A stretch of DNA of 64,000 bases. Origin: Agarivorans aestuarii. Its GTDB lineage: Bacteria > Pseudomonadota > Gammaproteobacteria > Enterobacterales > Celerinatantimonadaceae. A program made the translations under genes and the position numbers. Positions 8,832 through 17,582 of the stretch are shown in pieces (position 1 is the stretch's first letter; the number at the start of each line of letters is the position of its first letter). Under the pieces are notes generated by a model. The model was not told where the DNA came from. It did no database searches and worked only from the letters and a program-made list of their open reading frames with translations. The DNA is taken from assembly GCF_019670125.1 (NCBI RefSeq), contig NZ_AP023033.1, positions 3,089,001 through 3,153,000 of the forward strand, given 5' to 3'.

Positions 8832-10706
8832 GTGAATGATGCTCGTGTTAGTCAATTAAGTGTTTATCCGATCAAATCAACCGCAGGTATTCATCTAAAT
8901 CATGCCTTTGTTGAAGAACATGGCTTAGCCTTTGACCGACGCTTTGTGGTTTGCCAACCGGATGGCAAACAAATTACCGCACGTACTCACCCAAAGTTGG
9001 CTCAAGTTCATGCTGCGCTTACCCAAACAGGTTTGCAGCTAAGAGCCGAGAACATGCCAAACTTAGCGATACAATATGCCGAGTTCTCTAGTCACTATAA
9101 AGAGATAATGATTTGGAAGGATACAGTGCAAGCCCAGCATTGCAGTGAATCTTACGACCAATGGTTTAGTCGCTATTTGGGGGAAAAATGCCACTTAGTA
9201 TTTTTTGGTGAACATTCATCTCGTTTGGTAAAACAGCGTGAAAGCCAAGTCGCCTTTGCCGATGGTTACCCACTGTTACTGATCTCAGAAGCATCACTTG
9301 AAGACTTGAACCTACGCTCTACCACCAAACACAGCATGGAACAATTTCGCCCCAACTTAGTGGTTAAAAATACCGATGCTTTTGCCGAGGACGGCTGGAA
9401 GCGCTTTAAGATTGGTGAAGTAGAATTTGAAGTGCAAAACCCTTGCTCACGTTGTGTATTTACCACCCTTGACCAGCGCACTGGTGAGTTTGATGCCAAC
9501 AAAGAACCACTTAGTACTCTAGCTAAGTATCGCCAAGGTGAAGACGGCAATCTTTATTTTGGGCAAAATGTCGTTGCGCTTAACAGCGGAAATATTAGCT
9601 TATACGACCCAGTAGAAGTGCTTGAAACTCGCACACCAGAGCGTTACCCAGAAAACGTAAATAAACGAAGCCAAGCTTCCCCAGACAAACAACAGTGGCA
9701 ACAAGGTGAGGCACTTGAGTTACGTTGTTTAGCAGTAAAACAAGAAACTCACGATGTAAAAACCTTTATCTTTGAGGCCCCCGAGCAAACCTTGAGCGAA
9801 TATTTGCCAGGCCAATATATAGGCTTCGAGTTTGAAGTTGACGGAAAGCCACTGCGCCGCAACTACACGCTTTCTAGCTCCCCTACTCGCCCACAACGCT
9901 TAGCCATTACCGTTAAACGGGTGCTTAATGGCCAAGTGTCTAACTGGCTTCATGATACCCTCAAGCCAGGCATGAGCTTAAAAGCCCATGCCCCTGATGG
10001 CGATTTTCATGTTAAGCAAAGTAGCAATGCCAAATTACTTTTACTCTCCGCCGGTAGTGGTATTACCCCTATGTTGTCGATGCTACGCTATTTAAGTGAT
10101 TTGAATATCGACAGAGATATTGTGTTTTTGCATAGTGCTCATAGTGAAAATGACCTCATTGCCGAGCAAGAGCTAGCGCTACTTAGCCAAAGCTTTAGTC
10201 ACTGCAGTATCCGCTATACACTCACCCAACAAGCCCCTGAAAACTGGCAAGGCTATCAAGGTCGCCTAAACCGAGGCATGTTAATGGATGTAGCAGATTT
10301 AGAACAACGCGCTGTGTATGTATGTGGCCCGCAAACCTTTATGCAAAGCGCTAAAGAACAACTGTTAGCCTTAGGTTTACATGAAGACGATTATTACGAA
10401 GAGAGCTTTGGTCATCACGCTACCACGAGTTCAGAGACTAAAGCGCTGAATATTTTATTCGACAGTTGGGATACCTACCTTCAAGGCAACAATCAGCAAA
10501 ACTTATTAGAGCAAGCAGAACAAGCAGGCCTAAACTTACCTTACTCTTGCCGTGGCGGCTTTTGTGGCAGCTGCAAAGTTAAGCTGCAAAGTGGTGAAGT
10601 TGAAGTACTAGAAGATAGCGGATTAACCGACGATGAAAAACAACAAGGCTATATCTTGAGTTGTAGCTGCATTCCCAAAGAAGATGTCTGCGTTACTCAG
10701 GATTAG
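8832..10706 (+). CDS. MOSC-domain / ferredoxin-NAD(P)H reductase / [2Fe-2S] ferredoxin fusion protein
   Basis: A 624-residue redox fusion. The N-terminal part (about 1-270) is a YcbX-like MOSC_N plus MOSC module (opening SQLSVYPIKSTAGI, later NPCSRCVFTT), a fold that binds molybdenum cofactor in sulfurases and mARC-like enzymes. A flavin-reductase module follows (about 290-400, RRNYTLSSSP flavin motif), then an NAD(P)-binding module (LLSAGSGITPMLSMLR, VYVCGPQTFM), and finally a plant-type [2Fe-2S] ferredoxin with Cys573, Cys578, Cys581 and Cys611. E. coli YcbX has only the MOSC and ferredoxin parts, and Hcr only the reductase and ferredoxin parts. The GTG at 8832 has an AAGGA ribosome site ten bases upstream; a TTG at 8787 lacks one. 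A likely role is reduction of N-hydroxylated compounds with electrons from NAD(P)H, which is inferred. Confidence 0.85.
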   Translation: MNDARVSQLSVYPIKSTAGIHLNHAFVEEHGLAFDRRFVVCQPDGKQITARTHPKLAQVHAALTQTGLQLRAENMPNLAIQYAEFSSHYKEIMIWKDTVQAQHCSESYDQWFSRYLGEKCHLVFFGEHSSRLVKQRESQVAFADGYPLLLISEASLEDLNLRSTTKHSMEQFRPNLVVKNTDAFAEDGWKRFKIGEVEFEVQNPCSRCVFTTLDQRTGEFDANKEPLSTLAKYRQGEDGNLYFGQNVVALNSGNISLYDPVEVLETRTPERYPENVNKRSQASPDKQQWQQGEALELRCLAVKQETHDVKTFIFEAPEQTLSEYLPGQYIGFEFEVDGKPLRRNYTLSSSPTRPQRLAITVKRVLNGQVSNWLHDTLKPGMSLKAHAPDGDFHVKQSSNAKLLLLSAGSGITPMLSMLRYLSDLNIDRDIVFLHSAHSENDLIAEQELALLSQSFSHCSIRYTLTQQAPENWQGYQGRLNRGMLMDVADLEQRAVYVCGPQTFMQSAKEQLLALGLHEDDYYEESFGHHATTSSETKALNILFDSWDTYLQGNNQQNLLEQAEQAGLNLPYSCRGGFCGSCKVKLQSGEVEVLEDSGLTDDEKQQGYILSCSCIPKEDVCVTQD

Positions 10707-10744
10707 CAAAAACCTAATCATTATTAAACTAACAGGAAGACAAT

Positions 10745-11200
10745 ATGAAGTTTCTTCACACCATGGTTCGAGTTAAAGATCTCGACGAGTCCATGCGTTT
10801 CTACTGCGATTTACTTGGCATGAGCGAAGTGCGTCGTTACGAAAGCGAACAAGGGCGTTTCTCTCTCATCTATTTGGCTGCCGATGAAGACATTGAGCGA
10901 GTAAAAGCCGAAAACGCGCCTTGCTTAGAATTAACTTACAACTGGCCAGATGAAAATGGCCAACAGGAAAGCTACACCGGCGGTCGTAACTTTGGTCACA
11001 TTGCTGTGTCAGTAAAAGACATTTATGGCTTGTGCCAAAAACTGCAAGATGCCGGTATAACTATTAACCGCCCACCAAGAGACGGCCATATGGCATTTAT
11101 CGTTTCTCCAGATGGGATCTCTGTAGAACTCTTGCAACAAGGAGAATCTCTACCTCCACAAGAGCCTTGGGCATCTATGCCAAGCACTGGTTCTTGGTAA
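10745..11200 (+). CDS. Glyoxalase I-like VOC-family protein (probable lactoylglutathione lyase)
   Basis: A 151-residue vicinal-oxygen-chelate protein. Glyoxalase I converts the hemithioacetal of methylglyoxal and glutathione to S-lactoylglutathione. The four metal ligands expected from E. coli GloA appear in place: His5 (FLHTMVRV), Glu62 (LELTYNW), His85 (FGHIAVSV) and Glu128 (ISVELL). Length is slightly above E. coli GloA (135), with a short insertion around residues 45-58 and a Pro-rich tail. It follows the MOSC fusion gene by 38 bases with an AGGAAG ribosome site, so the two are probably cotranscribed. A hairpin follows 33 bases after the stop. Glyoxalase activity is likely but a related VOC function is possible. 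Confidence 0.85.
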   Translation: MKFLHTMVRVKDLDESMRFYCDLLGMSEVRRYESEQGRFSLIYLAADEDIERVKAENAPCLELTYNWPDENGQQESYTGGRNFGHIAVSVKDIYGLCQKLQDAGITINRPPRDGHMAFIVSPDGISVELLQQGESLPPQEPWASMPSTGSW

Positions 11201-11233
11201 GAATTAAGGCCTTAAATAACAGCTTGTAAACTT

Positions 11234-11262
11234 GGCGATACGGAATAAAAAACTGTATCGCC
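11234..11262 (+). terminator. Hairpin terminator after the glyoxalase gene
   Basis: A ten-base-pair stem (arms at 11234-11243 and 11253-11262, one G-U pair) with an A-rich loop, followed by a weak CTTTAGATTT tract. It lies between the glyoxalase gene and the diguanylate cyclase on the same strand, so it probably separates their transcripts. Confidence 0.6.
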
Positions 11263-11358
11263 CTTTAGATTTGACCAGGGAGTCAAATAATTATAGGAAA
11301 GCGAGAGTAAAATTTGATAAACTGCTTACAATTGTAAACACATTGTGAAGCCGCATTA

Positions 11359-12324
11359 ATGGATGAAAGCGACAAGATTATCGCCGAACTGCGCGAGCAA
11401 AATCGGCATCTACAATCCCAACTCGATGACACTAAAAACCTTCTTAATATTGCCCTAAACGACAGCGGACTTGTGCTTTGGGAGCAGGATATTCCTAGTG
11501 GTAGGCTTAGTCTTTACAATTGTGAATACGGAAAAATTTGTGGCATTTCAGCTTCTGAGCAAGAAGCACTCTACGAAAATTGGAAATCTAACCTTCACCC
11601 CGAAGACAAAGAACTAGCTATTGATGCTTTTGAATCGATGATTCGTGGGCATAGCAATGAATACAATATTGAATATCGCATGGTACATCAAGATGGCAGT
11701 ACTCGCTGGATTAAAGACCGCGGTACCATTCAAGAGTATGATCGCGACAATAACCCACTTCGAGTGATTGGCACGCATATCGATGTCACGCAACTACGCG
11801 TAGACCAACACCGCTTATCTAAGTTGGCTCACCATGACACCTTAACGGGTTTACTAAACCGCCATGCATTTGAAACGGAGTTCAACCGATTTTGCCAAAC
11901 CATAGATGCCAACGGCGGCACCTTAATGTTTGTCGATTTAGATCAATTCAAACCAATTAACGACCAGTATGGCCATACTGCGGGCGATCAAATACTAAAA
12001 GCTTGTGCTAAACGTATCCAAGATTGCTGTCCTGAAAACGCAAAGGCAGGGCGCATTGGCGGTGATGAGTTTGCCATACTGCTGCCCTTTAGTGATACCG
12101 AGCAGCTAGAGCAACAGGCTAAAACATTGCTCGATAGTTTCAACCAAACTCATAGTTTTAATCATATTGAAGTTTCGGTGAGCCTAAGCATTGGTATATG
12201 CAGTTTTCACCGCCACAACGAAGAATTTAACCAAATTCTCCATCGCGCAGACCAAGCCATGTACCAAGTTAAACATAATGGCAAAAACAACTACGCACTG
12301 TGGAAGGCCCCTACTCCGAAGTAG
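11359..12324 (+). CDS. PAS-domain diguanylate cyclase
   Basis: Predicted to synthesise the second messenger cyclic di-GMP from two GTP. The 321 residues contain a short N-terminal coiled region (1-30), a PAS_3 fold domain with its PAC motif (about 35-145; NIEYRMVHQDGSTRWIKDRG), and a GGDEF domain (about 160-315) whose signature GGDEF is at 234-238. The substrate-binding Asp-containing segment reads FVDLDQFKPIND. The allosteric inhibitory RxxD motif that normally precedes GGDEF is absent (PENA at that place), so product feedback through this site is unlikely. No membrane segment or signal peptide is present, so it is probably cytoplasmic. The PAS ligand is unknown. Confidence 0.9.
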   Translation: MDESDKIIAELREQNRHLQSQLDDTKNLLNIALNDSGLVLWEQDIPSGRLSLYNCEYGKICGISASEQEALYENWKSNLHPEDKELAIDAFESMIRGHSNEYNIEYRMVHQDGSTRWIKDRGTIQEYDRDNNPLRVIGTHIDVTQLRVDQHRLSKLAHHDTLTGLLNRHAFETEFNRFCQTIDANGGTLMFVDLDQFKPINDQYGHTAGDQILKACAKRIQDCCPENAKAGRIGGDEFAILLPFSDTEQLEQQAKTLLDSFNQTHSFNHIEVSVSLSIGICSFHRHNEEFNQILHRADQAMYQVKHNGKNNYALWKAPTPK

Positions 12325-12330
12325 CTATTT

Positions 12331-12492
12331 ATACCAATCGAACTAAGTATCTGTTCATTCTGTCTGGTCAAAATACTCGATAATTGCGTTAGAATTTTTG
12401 ATTGTAGAATAACTACTTATCGAAAAATCCTGCCTTATTCTCGAGCATTTTTCCTGCGTTATTTCTGATCACTTACTTAGTGTGATTGGTAT
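12331..12492. repeat. 162-bp inverted-repeat element, copy 1 (MITE-like)
   Basis: The segment begins ATACCAATC and ends GATTGGTAT; its outer 28 bases form an imperfect terminal inverted repeat that includes ACTAAGTA on each side. A second copy of the same length lies at 43195-43356; by hand alignment the two differ at 11 of 162 positions with no gaps. There is no open reading frame of note in it. Copy 1 lies between the convergent diguanylate cyclase and msrQ and runs into the 3' end of msrQ, supplying its last codons and stop. Confidence 0.88.
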
Positions 12493-13111
12493 TATTAAAA
12501 CTACCCAACCAACGCTGAATTTGCAGCTTTCGCAGTGAAAACAAGCCAGCAACCACTACTAAGTAAAGCACCGGTTCTAACCACCCAGACTTTAATGACC
12601 ACCAAAAATGAACCAGAACAAGCAAGGTTATAGGATAAACAAAGCCATGCAATTGCAGCCAACGACGCCCTAGTTTTTGTTGTAAGGCTTTAAGCGAAGT
12701 AATGCTCATTGCTAGCAAAACCACAAAGGCAATCATGCCTAACCAAATGTAAGGTCGTTGGATATTCTCCTGCCAAAATAGCTGCCAATCTAAACCTAAG
12801 TCAATCACCAAGTAAGCCGCTAAATGCAACAGTGCATAAACGAAAACATAAAGGCCAATTAAGCGCCGATAAGCTAGTAAGCTGGGTAATTTAAACTTGC
12901 GTGACACAGGCGCTAAACACAGCGCAATAACTAAAATGTTTAATGCACTGTTCGCTAGGTAATGAATAATAGCCTGAACGGGGTCTCCTCCCCACCAGCC
13001 ATTAACGACCGCTAAAACACAATAAAACAACGGGCATAATAACAGCAGATGCAACAGGCCTTTTAGTTGCCAACGATAGCTGGCAAGCGTTTTGTTTATA
13101 GCTTTACTCAC
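12473..13111 (-). CDS. msrQ: MsrQ, heme-binding membrane subunit of the periplasmic methionine sulfoxide reductase
   Basis: MsrQ (formerly YedZ) is a b-heme inner-membrane protein that passes electrons to MsrP, which repairs oxidised methionine in periplasmic proteins. The 212 residues hold about six hydrophobic helices typical of the ferric-reductase-like transmembrane fold, with heme-ligand candidates in YALLHLAAYLV and QLHGFVYPITLLVLVHFWW. It starts 10 bases after the msrP stop. The last codons (reading NTNHTK) and the stop lie inside the 162-bp repeat element at 12331-12492, so the C-terminal tail has probably been replaced or trimmed by the repeat; the membrane core looks intact. Confidence 0.93.
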   Translation of the reverse strand: MSKAINKTLASYRWQLKGLLHLLLLCPLFYCVLAVVNGWWGGDPVQAIIHYLANSALNILVIALCLAPVSRKFKLPSLLAYRRLIGLYVFVYALLHLAAYLVIDLGLDWQLFWQENIQRPYIWLGMIAFVVLLAMSITSLKALQQKLGRRWLQLHGFVYPITLLVLVHFWWSLKSGWLEPVLYLVVVAGLFSLRKLQIQRWLGSFNNTNHTK

Positions 13112-13121
13112 CTAAGCACCA

Positions 13122-14129
13122 TTAGAAGTAGCGGGTTAAATCCATGTTTTTGTATAAGTGGGCAACCTGCTCACCATAACCATTGAACATTTCGGTATCG
13201 ATACGCTTGCGTCCCAATAAACCCGCGTCATCAATTCTACGTTCAGAAGCTTGGCTCCATCGAGGATGGTCGACCTTGGGATTAACATTGGCATAAAAGC
13301 CATACTCATGGGGTGAAAGGATATTCCAAGTGGTGGGCGGCTCTACATCGGTAAAGCGAATTCGCACTATCGACTTAATGCTCTTAAACCCGTACTTCCA
13401 AGGCAGAACTAAGCGCAGTGGCGCACCGTTTTGCGCAGGTAAGGTTTTGCCATACATGCCCACTGCCATAAAGCTTAAAGGGTTCATCGCTTCATCTAAG
13501 CGCAAGCCTTCTACATAGGGATAATTAATGCCGCCACCTACAAACCGGCTTTTCTGCCCTGGCATTTGTTCTGGATCGTACAGCGTTTCAAAAGCAACAT
13601 AACGCGCCGATGACAAAGGTTTAACCTGCTTGAGCAAATCACTCAAAGAAAAGCCAACCCAAGGAATAACCATCGACCAAGCTTCTACACAACGTAAACG
13701 GTAAATACGTTGCTCTAGAGCCATTTTAGCCATTACGTCATCTAAATCTAAGGTCAGTGGTTTTTCCACTAAACCATCGATGGTGAAAGACCAAGGGTTA
13801 GGATTAAACTGGCGGCTGTTCTTAACGGGGTCATCTTTAGCGGTGCCAAACTCATAAAAATTATTATGGCTAATGGCTTTTGCCTCTGGCGTTAAAGCAT
13901 CGTTATGCAAAGGGGGAATATCGGTTTTATTGAGAGCGCGTCGCACTATTGCTGCAGGCTCTTCGTCGTCACCACCAAACCAAGAGGCAGCGTGCCCCGT
14001 AGCAGGAAGCAAACTGGCAGCTCCTGCAACGCCAAAGCCTTTGATAATATTGCGGCGCTGCTTAAACAGCGCTTCAGGGGTAACAGCCGACTCGGGCTCT
14101 TCCCAATCACGTTTAAATTTCAACCACAT
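13122..14129 (-). CDS. msrP: MsrP, molybdopterin-dependent periplasmic protein-methionine-sulfoxide reductase
   Basis: MsrP (YedY) is the soluble catalytic subunit that reduces methionine sulfoxide in envelope proteins. The 335 residues start with a twin-arginine signal ([24 protein letters not shown], split here: QRRNIIKGF then [15 protein letters not shown]; Arg25-Arg26), so the folded cofactor-containing protein would be exported by Tat. The sulfite-oxidase-type molybdopterin domain follows, with the molybdenum-ligand Cys147 in [15 protein letters not shown]. Length matches E. coli MsrP (334). An AAGGAG ribosome site precedes the ATG. It forms an operon with msrQ. Confidence 0.96.
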   Translation of the reverse strand: MWLKFKRDWEEPESAVTPEALFKQRRNIIKGFGVAGAASLLPATGHAASWFGGDDEEPAAIVRRALNKTDIPPLHNDALTPEAKAISHNNFYEFGTAKDDPVKNSRQFNPNPWSFTIDGLVEKPLTLDLDDVMAKMALEQRIYRLRCVEAWSMVIPWVGFSLSDLLKQVKPLSSARYVAFETLYDPEQMPGQKSRFVGGGINYPYVEGLRLDEAMNPLSFMAVGMYGKTLPAQNGAPLRLVLPWKYGFKSIKSIVRIRFTDVEPPTTWNILSPHEYGFYANVNPKVDHPRWSQASERRIDDAGLLGRKRIDTEMFNGYGEQVAHLYKNMDLTRYF

Positions 14130-14205
14130 AGCATCTCCTTTTTATAACAGACCACACTAGTGCCAAATAAATTTCGTGAAACTAACCGCAGTTAAACTAA
14201 TTCAG

Positions 14206-15486
14206 CTACAGGATTCTATCGGCGCTATGAATGCGTTTTAAGTGCTGGTAATAACCCAATACTGGCGAGCCGGTTAAGTATCGGCGTAACATATCCATAG
14301 CAACGGCGGTAGACATAATACGTACTACCGAGCGGCTTCGATTACTGAGTAATAGCTGCTGGCTAATACATTTATCGCCTTCTGCTAAGGTAAAACAAAC
14401 AGTACCTACCGGCTTATCCTCACGACCACCACTTGGCCCTGCGATGCCAGTGACCGACAAAGCAATATCTGCCTCACTATGTTTAAGTGCGCCTAGAGCC
14501 ATTGCTTGGCTAGTTTCTATTGATACTGCGCCATATTGCTCAATTGTGGCTAAGGGCACCCCTATGCTTTGCTGCTTTGCCTGATTACTGTAAGTAACAA
14601 AGCCGCGATCCAAGTAGGCAGAACTTCCCGCAACCGCAATCAGTTCTGCAGCTAACATCCCGCCAGTGCAAGATTCAGCTAAGGCCAGCTTTTTGCCCTG
14701 CGCGATCATCAACTGTTGCAGGTGCAAGGCCCAATTGCCTTGGTCTTCGGTAAATACATGGTCGGCTAACTCGTTGCGAACAACTTGGCTTAGTTGCTCA
14801 TACTGAGGCGCGTCTTGCGGATAAAACAGCTTAACTTCAATACTTGGACGCGCCGAGCGATACCCCAGATGAACACCTTCAGGTAGCGCTAAATGGTTAA
14901 AGCGATCACTAAGTGATGACTCAGACAAGCCAAAGGTATAAAAGCGCTTAACCTTGGCTTGCGCATTGGGTGCAGCGGCGATTAGCTGTGGAAACCACTG
15001 CTCTTTGAGCATTCGCTTAAACTCACTAGGCACGCCCGGGGTAAAGATAAGTTTTGCCCCAGCATGTTCCACTATAAAGCCACATGCAGTGCCTATAGGA
15101 TTATCCACTAACACTGCGCCCTTGGGTAACATAGCTTGCTTGATATTACTCTCAGGCATTTTAGTGTTTTGTGCCACATACCAAGCTTCAAGCTTCTTTA
15201 GCCAATCTTGGTTAAGCTCTAGCTCACAAGCGGTTAACCGCGCTGCGGCTTCAGCGCTCAAGTCATCGCTGGTTGGGCCTAAGCCACCATTAACTAATAC
15301 CCAATCACTGCGCTCAGCCGCTTGTTGCAGCGCATCAACAATATCACCCATATTATCTGCCACCGTTTGGCGACGACTAAAGCTTAAACCCAGCTCATTT
15401 AACTCTTGACCACACCAAGCAGCATTGGTATCGGCGATATCACCTTGTAACACTTCATCACCGGTACTCAGCATTTCAATTTTCAT
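14206..15486 (-). CDS. cinA: CinA-family protein (NMN/ADP-ribose pyrophosphatase-like domain plus NMN amidohydrolase domain)
   Basis: A full-length CinA of 426 residues. The N-terminal half (about 1-170) is the molybdopterin-binding-like COG1058 domain, with the conserved ISTGDE-type start (here MLSTGDEVLQG), VNGGLGPTSDD and FTPGVPSEFK. The C-terminal half (about 255-415) is the PncC-type nicotinamide-mononucleotide deamidase domain, with ALAESCTGGMLA carrying the catalytic serine, GFVTYSNQAK and SVTGIAGPSGG. In characterised relatives it recycles NMN in the pyridine nucleotide cycle. Unlike E. coli pncC, it is not next to recA (53 kb here). The ltaE-like gene ends 12 bases upstream, suggesting a short operon. 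Confidence 0.92.
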   Translation of the reverse strand: MKIEMLSTGDEVLQGDIADTNAAWCGQELNELGLSFSRRQTVADNMGDIVDALQQAAERSDWVLVNGGLGPTSDDLSAEAAARLTACELELNQDWLKKLEAWYVAQNTKMPESNIKQAMLPKGAVLVDNPIGTACGFIVEHAGAKLIFTPGVPSEFKRMLKEQWFPQLIAAAPNAQAKVKRFYTFGLSESSLSDRFNHLALPEGVHLGYRSARPSIEVKLFYPQDAPQYEQLSQVVRNELADHVFTEDQGNWALHLQQLMIAQGKKLALAESCTGGMLAAELIAVAGSSAYLDRGFVTYSNQAKQQSIGVPLATIEQYGAVSIETSQAMALGALKHSEADIALSVTGIAGPSGGREDKPVGTVCFTLAEGDKCISQQLLLSNRSRSVVRIMSTAVAMDMLRRYLTGSPVLGYYQHLKRIHSADRIL

Positions 15487-15498
15487 GATTTAAAGTCC

Positions 15499-16512
15499 TT
15501 ACAGTCCGAGGTAAAACTGCTTAATTGCTGCAATCAAGCGATCTATATCTTGTTGGTTTACATTCAAGTGAGTAACAAAACGCATTGGCGTGCCCGCCGT
15601 CATCAAAATTCCTTGCTCAGCTAGTGCAGCGGCCAGTGCGCTAGATTGCTGCTTTAAACAAGTGGCATATACAATATTAGTTTGTACCGTACTTGGTTCA
15701 CTGCTCAGCTCTTCTATAGAAGCCAGTTGCTCAGCTAAATACATGGCATTGGCATGATCGTCTGCCAAACGCTGAACATTGTTCTCCAATACGTATTGGC
15801 CAGCAGCAGCGATAATACCAGCTTGACGCATTCCGCCACCGAGCATTTTTCTTATCCGAGTCGCACGTGAGATCAGCTCTTCACTGCCCAATAACAAAGA
15901 TCCAATCGGTGCACCAAGTCCTTTGGATAAACAAATTGTAAAGCTGTCGAAAGGGTCAACAAGTTTTCGTTCATCTTCGCCGCTTTTAACTATCGCATTA
16001 AAGATGCGTGCGCCATCCAAATGCAAAGCCAAGTTATTTTGCTCAACAAAAGGGCGTAGCGTAGCTAAATAATCCATTGGCAATACTTTTCCGCCGATGG
16101 TGTTTTCTAAAGATAACAAGCGGCTTCTGGCAAAGTGAAAATCATCGGATTTAATAGCAGCTTTTACTTTATCTAAGTTAAGGCTGCCATCGGCTTCATT
16201 TTCAATAGGCTGTGGCTGCACACTGCCAAGCACAGCAGCTCCCCCGCCCTCGTATTTATAGTTGTGAGCGCTTTGTCCACACAAATATTCATCGCCACGT
16301 TGGCAGTGAGCCATAATCGCTAATAAGTTGGCTTGCGTGCCCGAGCAGCAAAACAAAGCAGCTTGTTTGCCCATGCGCTCGGCAGCATAGTGTTGTAGGC
16401 GATTTACCGTTGGGTCGTCCCCATAAACGTCATCACCCACTGGTGCTTTACTCATTAAATCGCGCATGGCCTGGTTAGGTTGAGTAACCGTATCACTTCT
16501 AAAATCGCTCAT
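15499..16512 (-). CDS. ltaE: Low-specificity L-threonine aldolase
   Basis: PLP enzyme cleaving L-threonine and L-allo-threonine to glycine and acetaldehyde. From the ATG at 16512 it has 337 residues (E. coli LtaE 333). It opens SDFRSDTVTQPNQAM, has the PLP-binding segments CSGTQANLLA and HLDGARIFNA, and the Schiff-base lysine falls at Lys197 in CLSKGLGAPIGS, the same number as in E. coli. A longer frame start at 16545 overlaps the upstream yeeZ-like gene and is not conserved; the chosen ATG has an AGAGG ribosome site and lies only two bases after the upstream stop, indicating translational coupling. Confidence 0.94.
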   Translation of the reverse strand: MSDFRSDTVTQPNQAMRDLMSKAPVGDDVYGDDPTVNRLQHYAAERMGKQAALFCCSGTQANLLAIMAHCQRGDEYLCGQSAHNYKYEGGGAAVLGSVQPQPIENEADGSLNLDKVKAAIKSDDFHFARSRLLSLENTIGGKVLPMDYLATLRPFVEQNNLALHLDGARIFNAIVKSGEDERKLVDPFDSFTICLSKGLGAPIGSLLLGSEELISRATRIRKMLGGGMRQAGIIAAAGQYVLENNVQRLADDHANAMYLAEQLASIEELSSEPSTVQTNIVYATCLKQQSSALAAALAEQGILMTAGTPMRFVTHLNVNQQDIDRLIAAIKQFYLGL

Positions 16513-16514
16513 TA

Positions 16515-17345
16515 TTATGCCTCTTGAATATTGTCCCGTAACCATGCCATGGGATCAGGATAAGTAAATTGAAAATTTAAGCTGGCTTTAAGTTTGTTAT
16601 TAGCAATAACCTTGTTACTTGCTGTTCCATCAACAAAATAGGGAGCAGGTAAACCTAGCTGCTCTGCGGCTAGTTGGTAAAAGGTTTGCTTAGTGGGATG
16701 AAGATCTGCGCTGGCATTAAAGGTTTCTCCCCAGCAATCGCGCTTAATGATTTGGCTGATAATTTCAATACAGTCGCTGCGATGGATAATATTAATTGGG
16801 CTGCTAGGGCCACTCACCGTTTTCCCCGAGAGAAAACGTCCAGGTTTACGCTGCCCACCCACTAAGCCGGAAAAACGTAGTACCGAAGCTTGTATATCAG
16901 CATCGTTAAGTAAGTTATCTTCTATCTGCTTTAAGGCTTTGCCAGAGGTGGCCTCTGGTAGCCTTGGGCTTGATTCATCCACCACGCCTTGCATTGGACC
17001 ATAAACAGAAGTAGACGAAACAAACAGCACCTTTTTCAGCCCTTGCTGTTTGGCTGCTGCCAATAAGTTAGCTATTTGCGCGATATGAAATTCGGCGGTG
17101 TTGGTTTTTCGCCCCGGTGGAATGTTGACGATCAACAAGTCGCTATTAAGTAATGCTTCAATGTTGTTTGAATCAAGCTGCGGGTTTAGCTCTAGACGGT
17201 AAGCTTCTACACCTGCGGCACTTAAATCTGCCAGCTCTTCACTGTGTCGCTTAGAGCCAAGCACATGATAGCCTTGCTCTAGCAATGACTTTGCCAAAGG
17301 CATCCCTAGCCAACCACAACCTACAATACTAATTCGCTTAATCAC
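16515..17345 (-). CDS. yeeZ: YeeZ-like NAD(P)-dependent epimerase/oxidoreductase
   Basis: A 276-residue member of the extended short-chain dehydrogenase superfamily closest in appearance to E. coli YeeZ (274 residues). The N-terminal Rossmann motif reads ISIVGCGWLGMPLAKSL. Further family segments are VLFVSSTSVYGPMQG (catalytic Ser/Tyr region with altered spacing), VLRFSGLVGGQRKPGRFL and NIIHRSDCIEII. No substrate is established for YeeZ. It overlaps nothing and is followed after two bases by ltaE, so the two are cotranscribed; why these two should go together is not clear. Confidence 0.85.
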   Translation of the reverse strand: MIKRISIVGCGWLGMPLAKSLLEQGYHVLGSKRHSEELADLSAAGVEAYRLELNPQLDSNNIEALLNSDLLIVNIPPGRKTNTAEFHIAQIANLLAAAKQQGLKKVLFVSSTSVYGPMQGVVDESSPRLPEATSGKALKQIEDNLLNDADIQASVLRFSGLVGGQRKPGRFLSGKTVSGPSSPINIIHRSDCIEIISQIIKRDCWGETFNASADLHPTKQTFYQLAAEQLGLPAPYFVDGTASNKVIANNKLKASLNFQFTYPDPMAWLRDNIQEA

Positions 17346-17553
17346 TGGGCTTCCTTCTGTGCCTTAGGTTTGCCTAGTATACCTATCTAGCTATGTGGCT
17401 GATCACTATTAACAATAAAAATATGGGTGGAAGCCAAGTGGCTTTAAAGACAAGTAAGTTCAGCAGCATTTTTCTTCATCTTCAAATAGAACCGAGCTTT
17501 GATTAACGGCTTGCATGGGGCAGTTGGTAAATCAGCTTCGCTAAAACGCAGAC

Positions 17554-17582
17554 AAAAAAAACGACCTAATAAATTAGGTCGT
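17554..17582 (-). terminator. Strong terminator with no annotated gene upstream
   Basis: On the minus strand a perfect ten-base-pair stem (ACGACCTAAT / ATTAGGTCGT, arms 17561-17570 and 17573-17582) is followed by a run of eight T. It lies 170 bases downstream of the repressor's own terminator and about 215 bases upstream of yeeZ. Confidence 0.8.
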
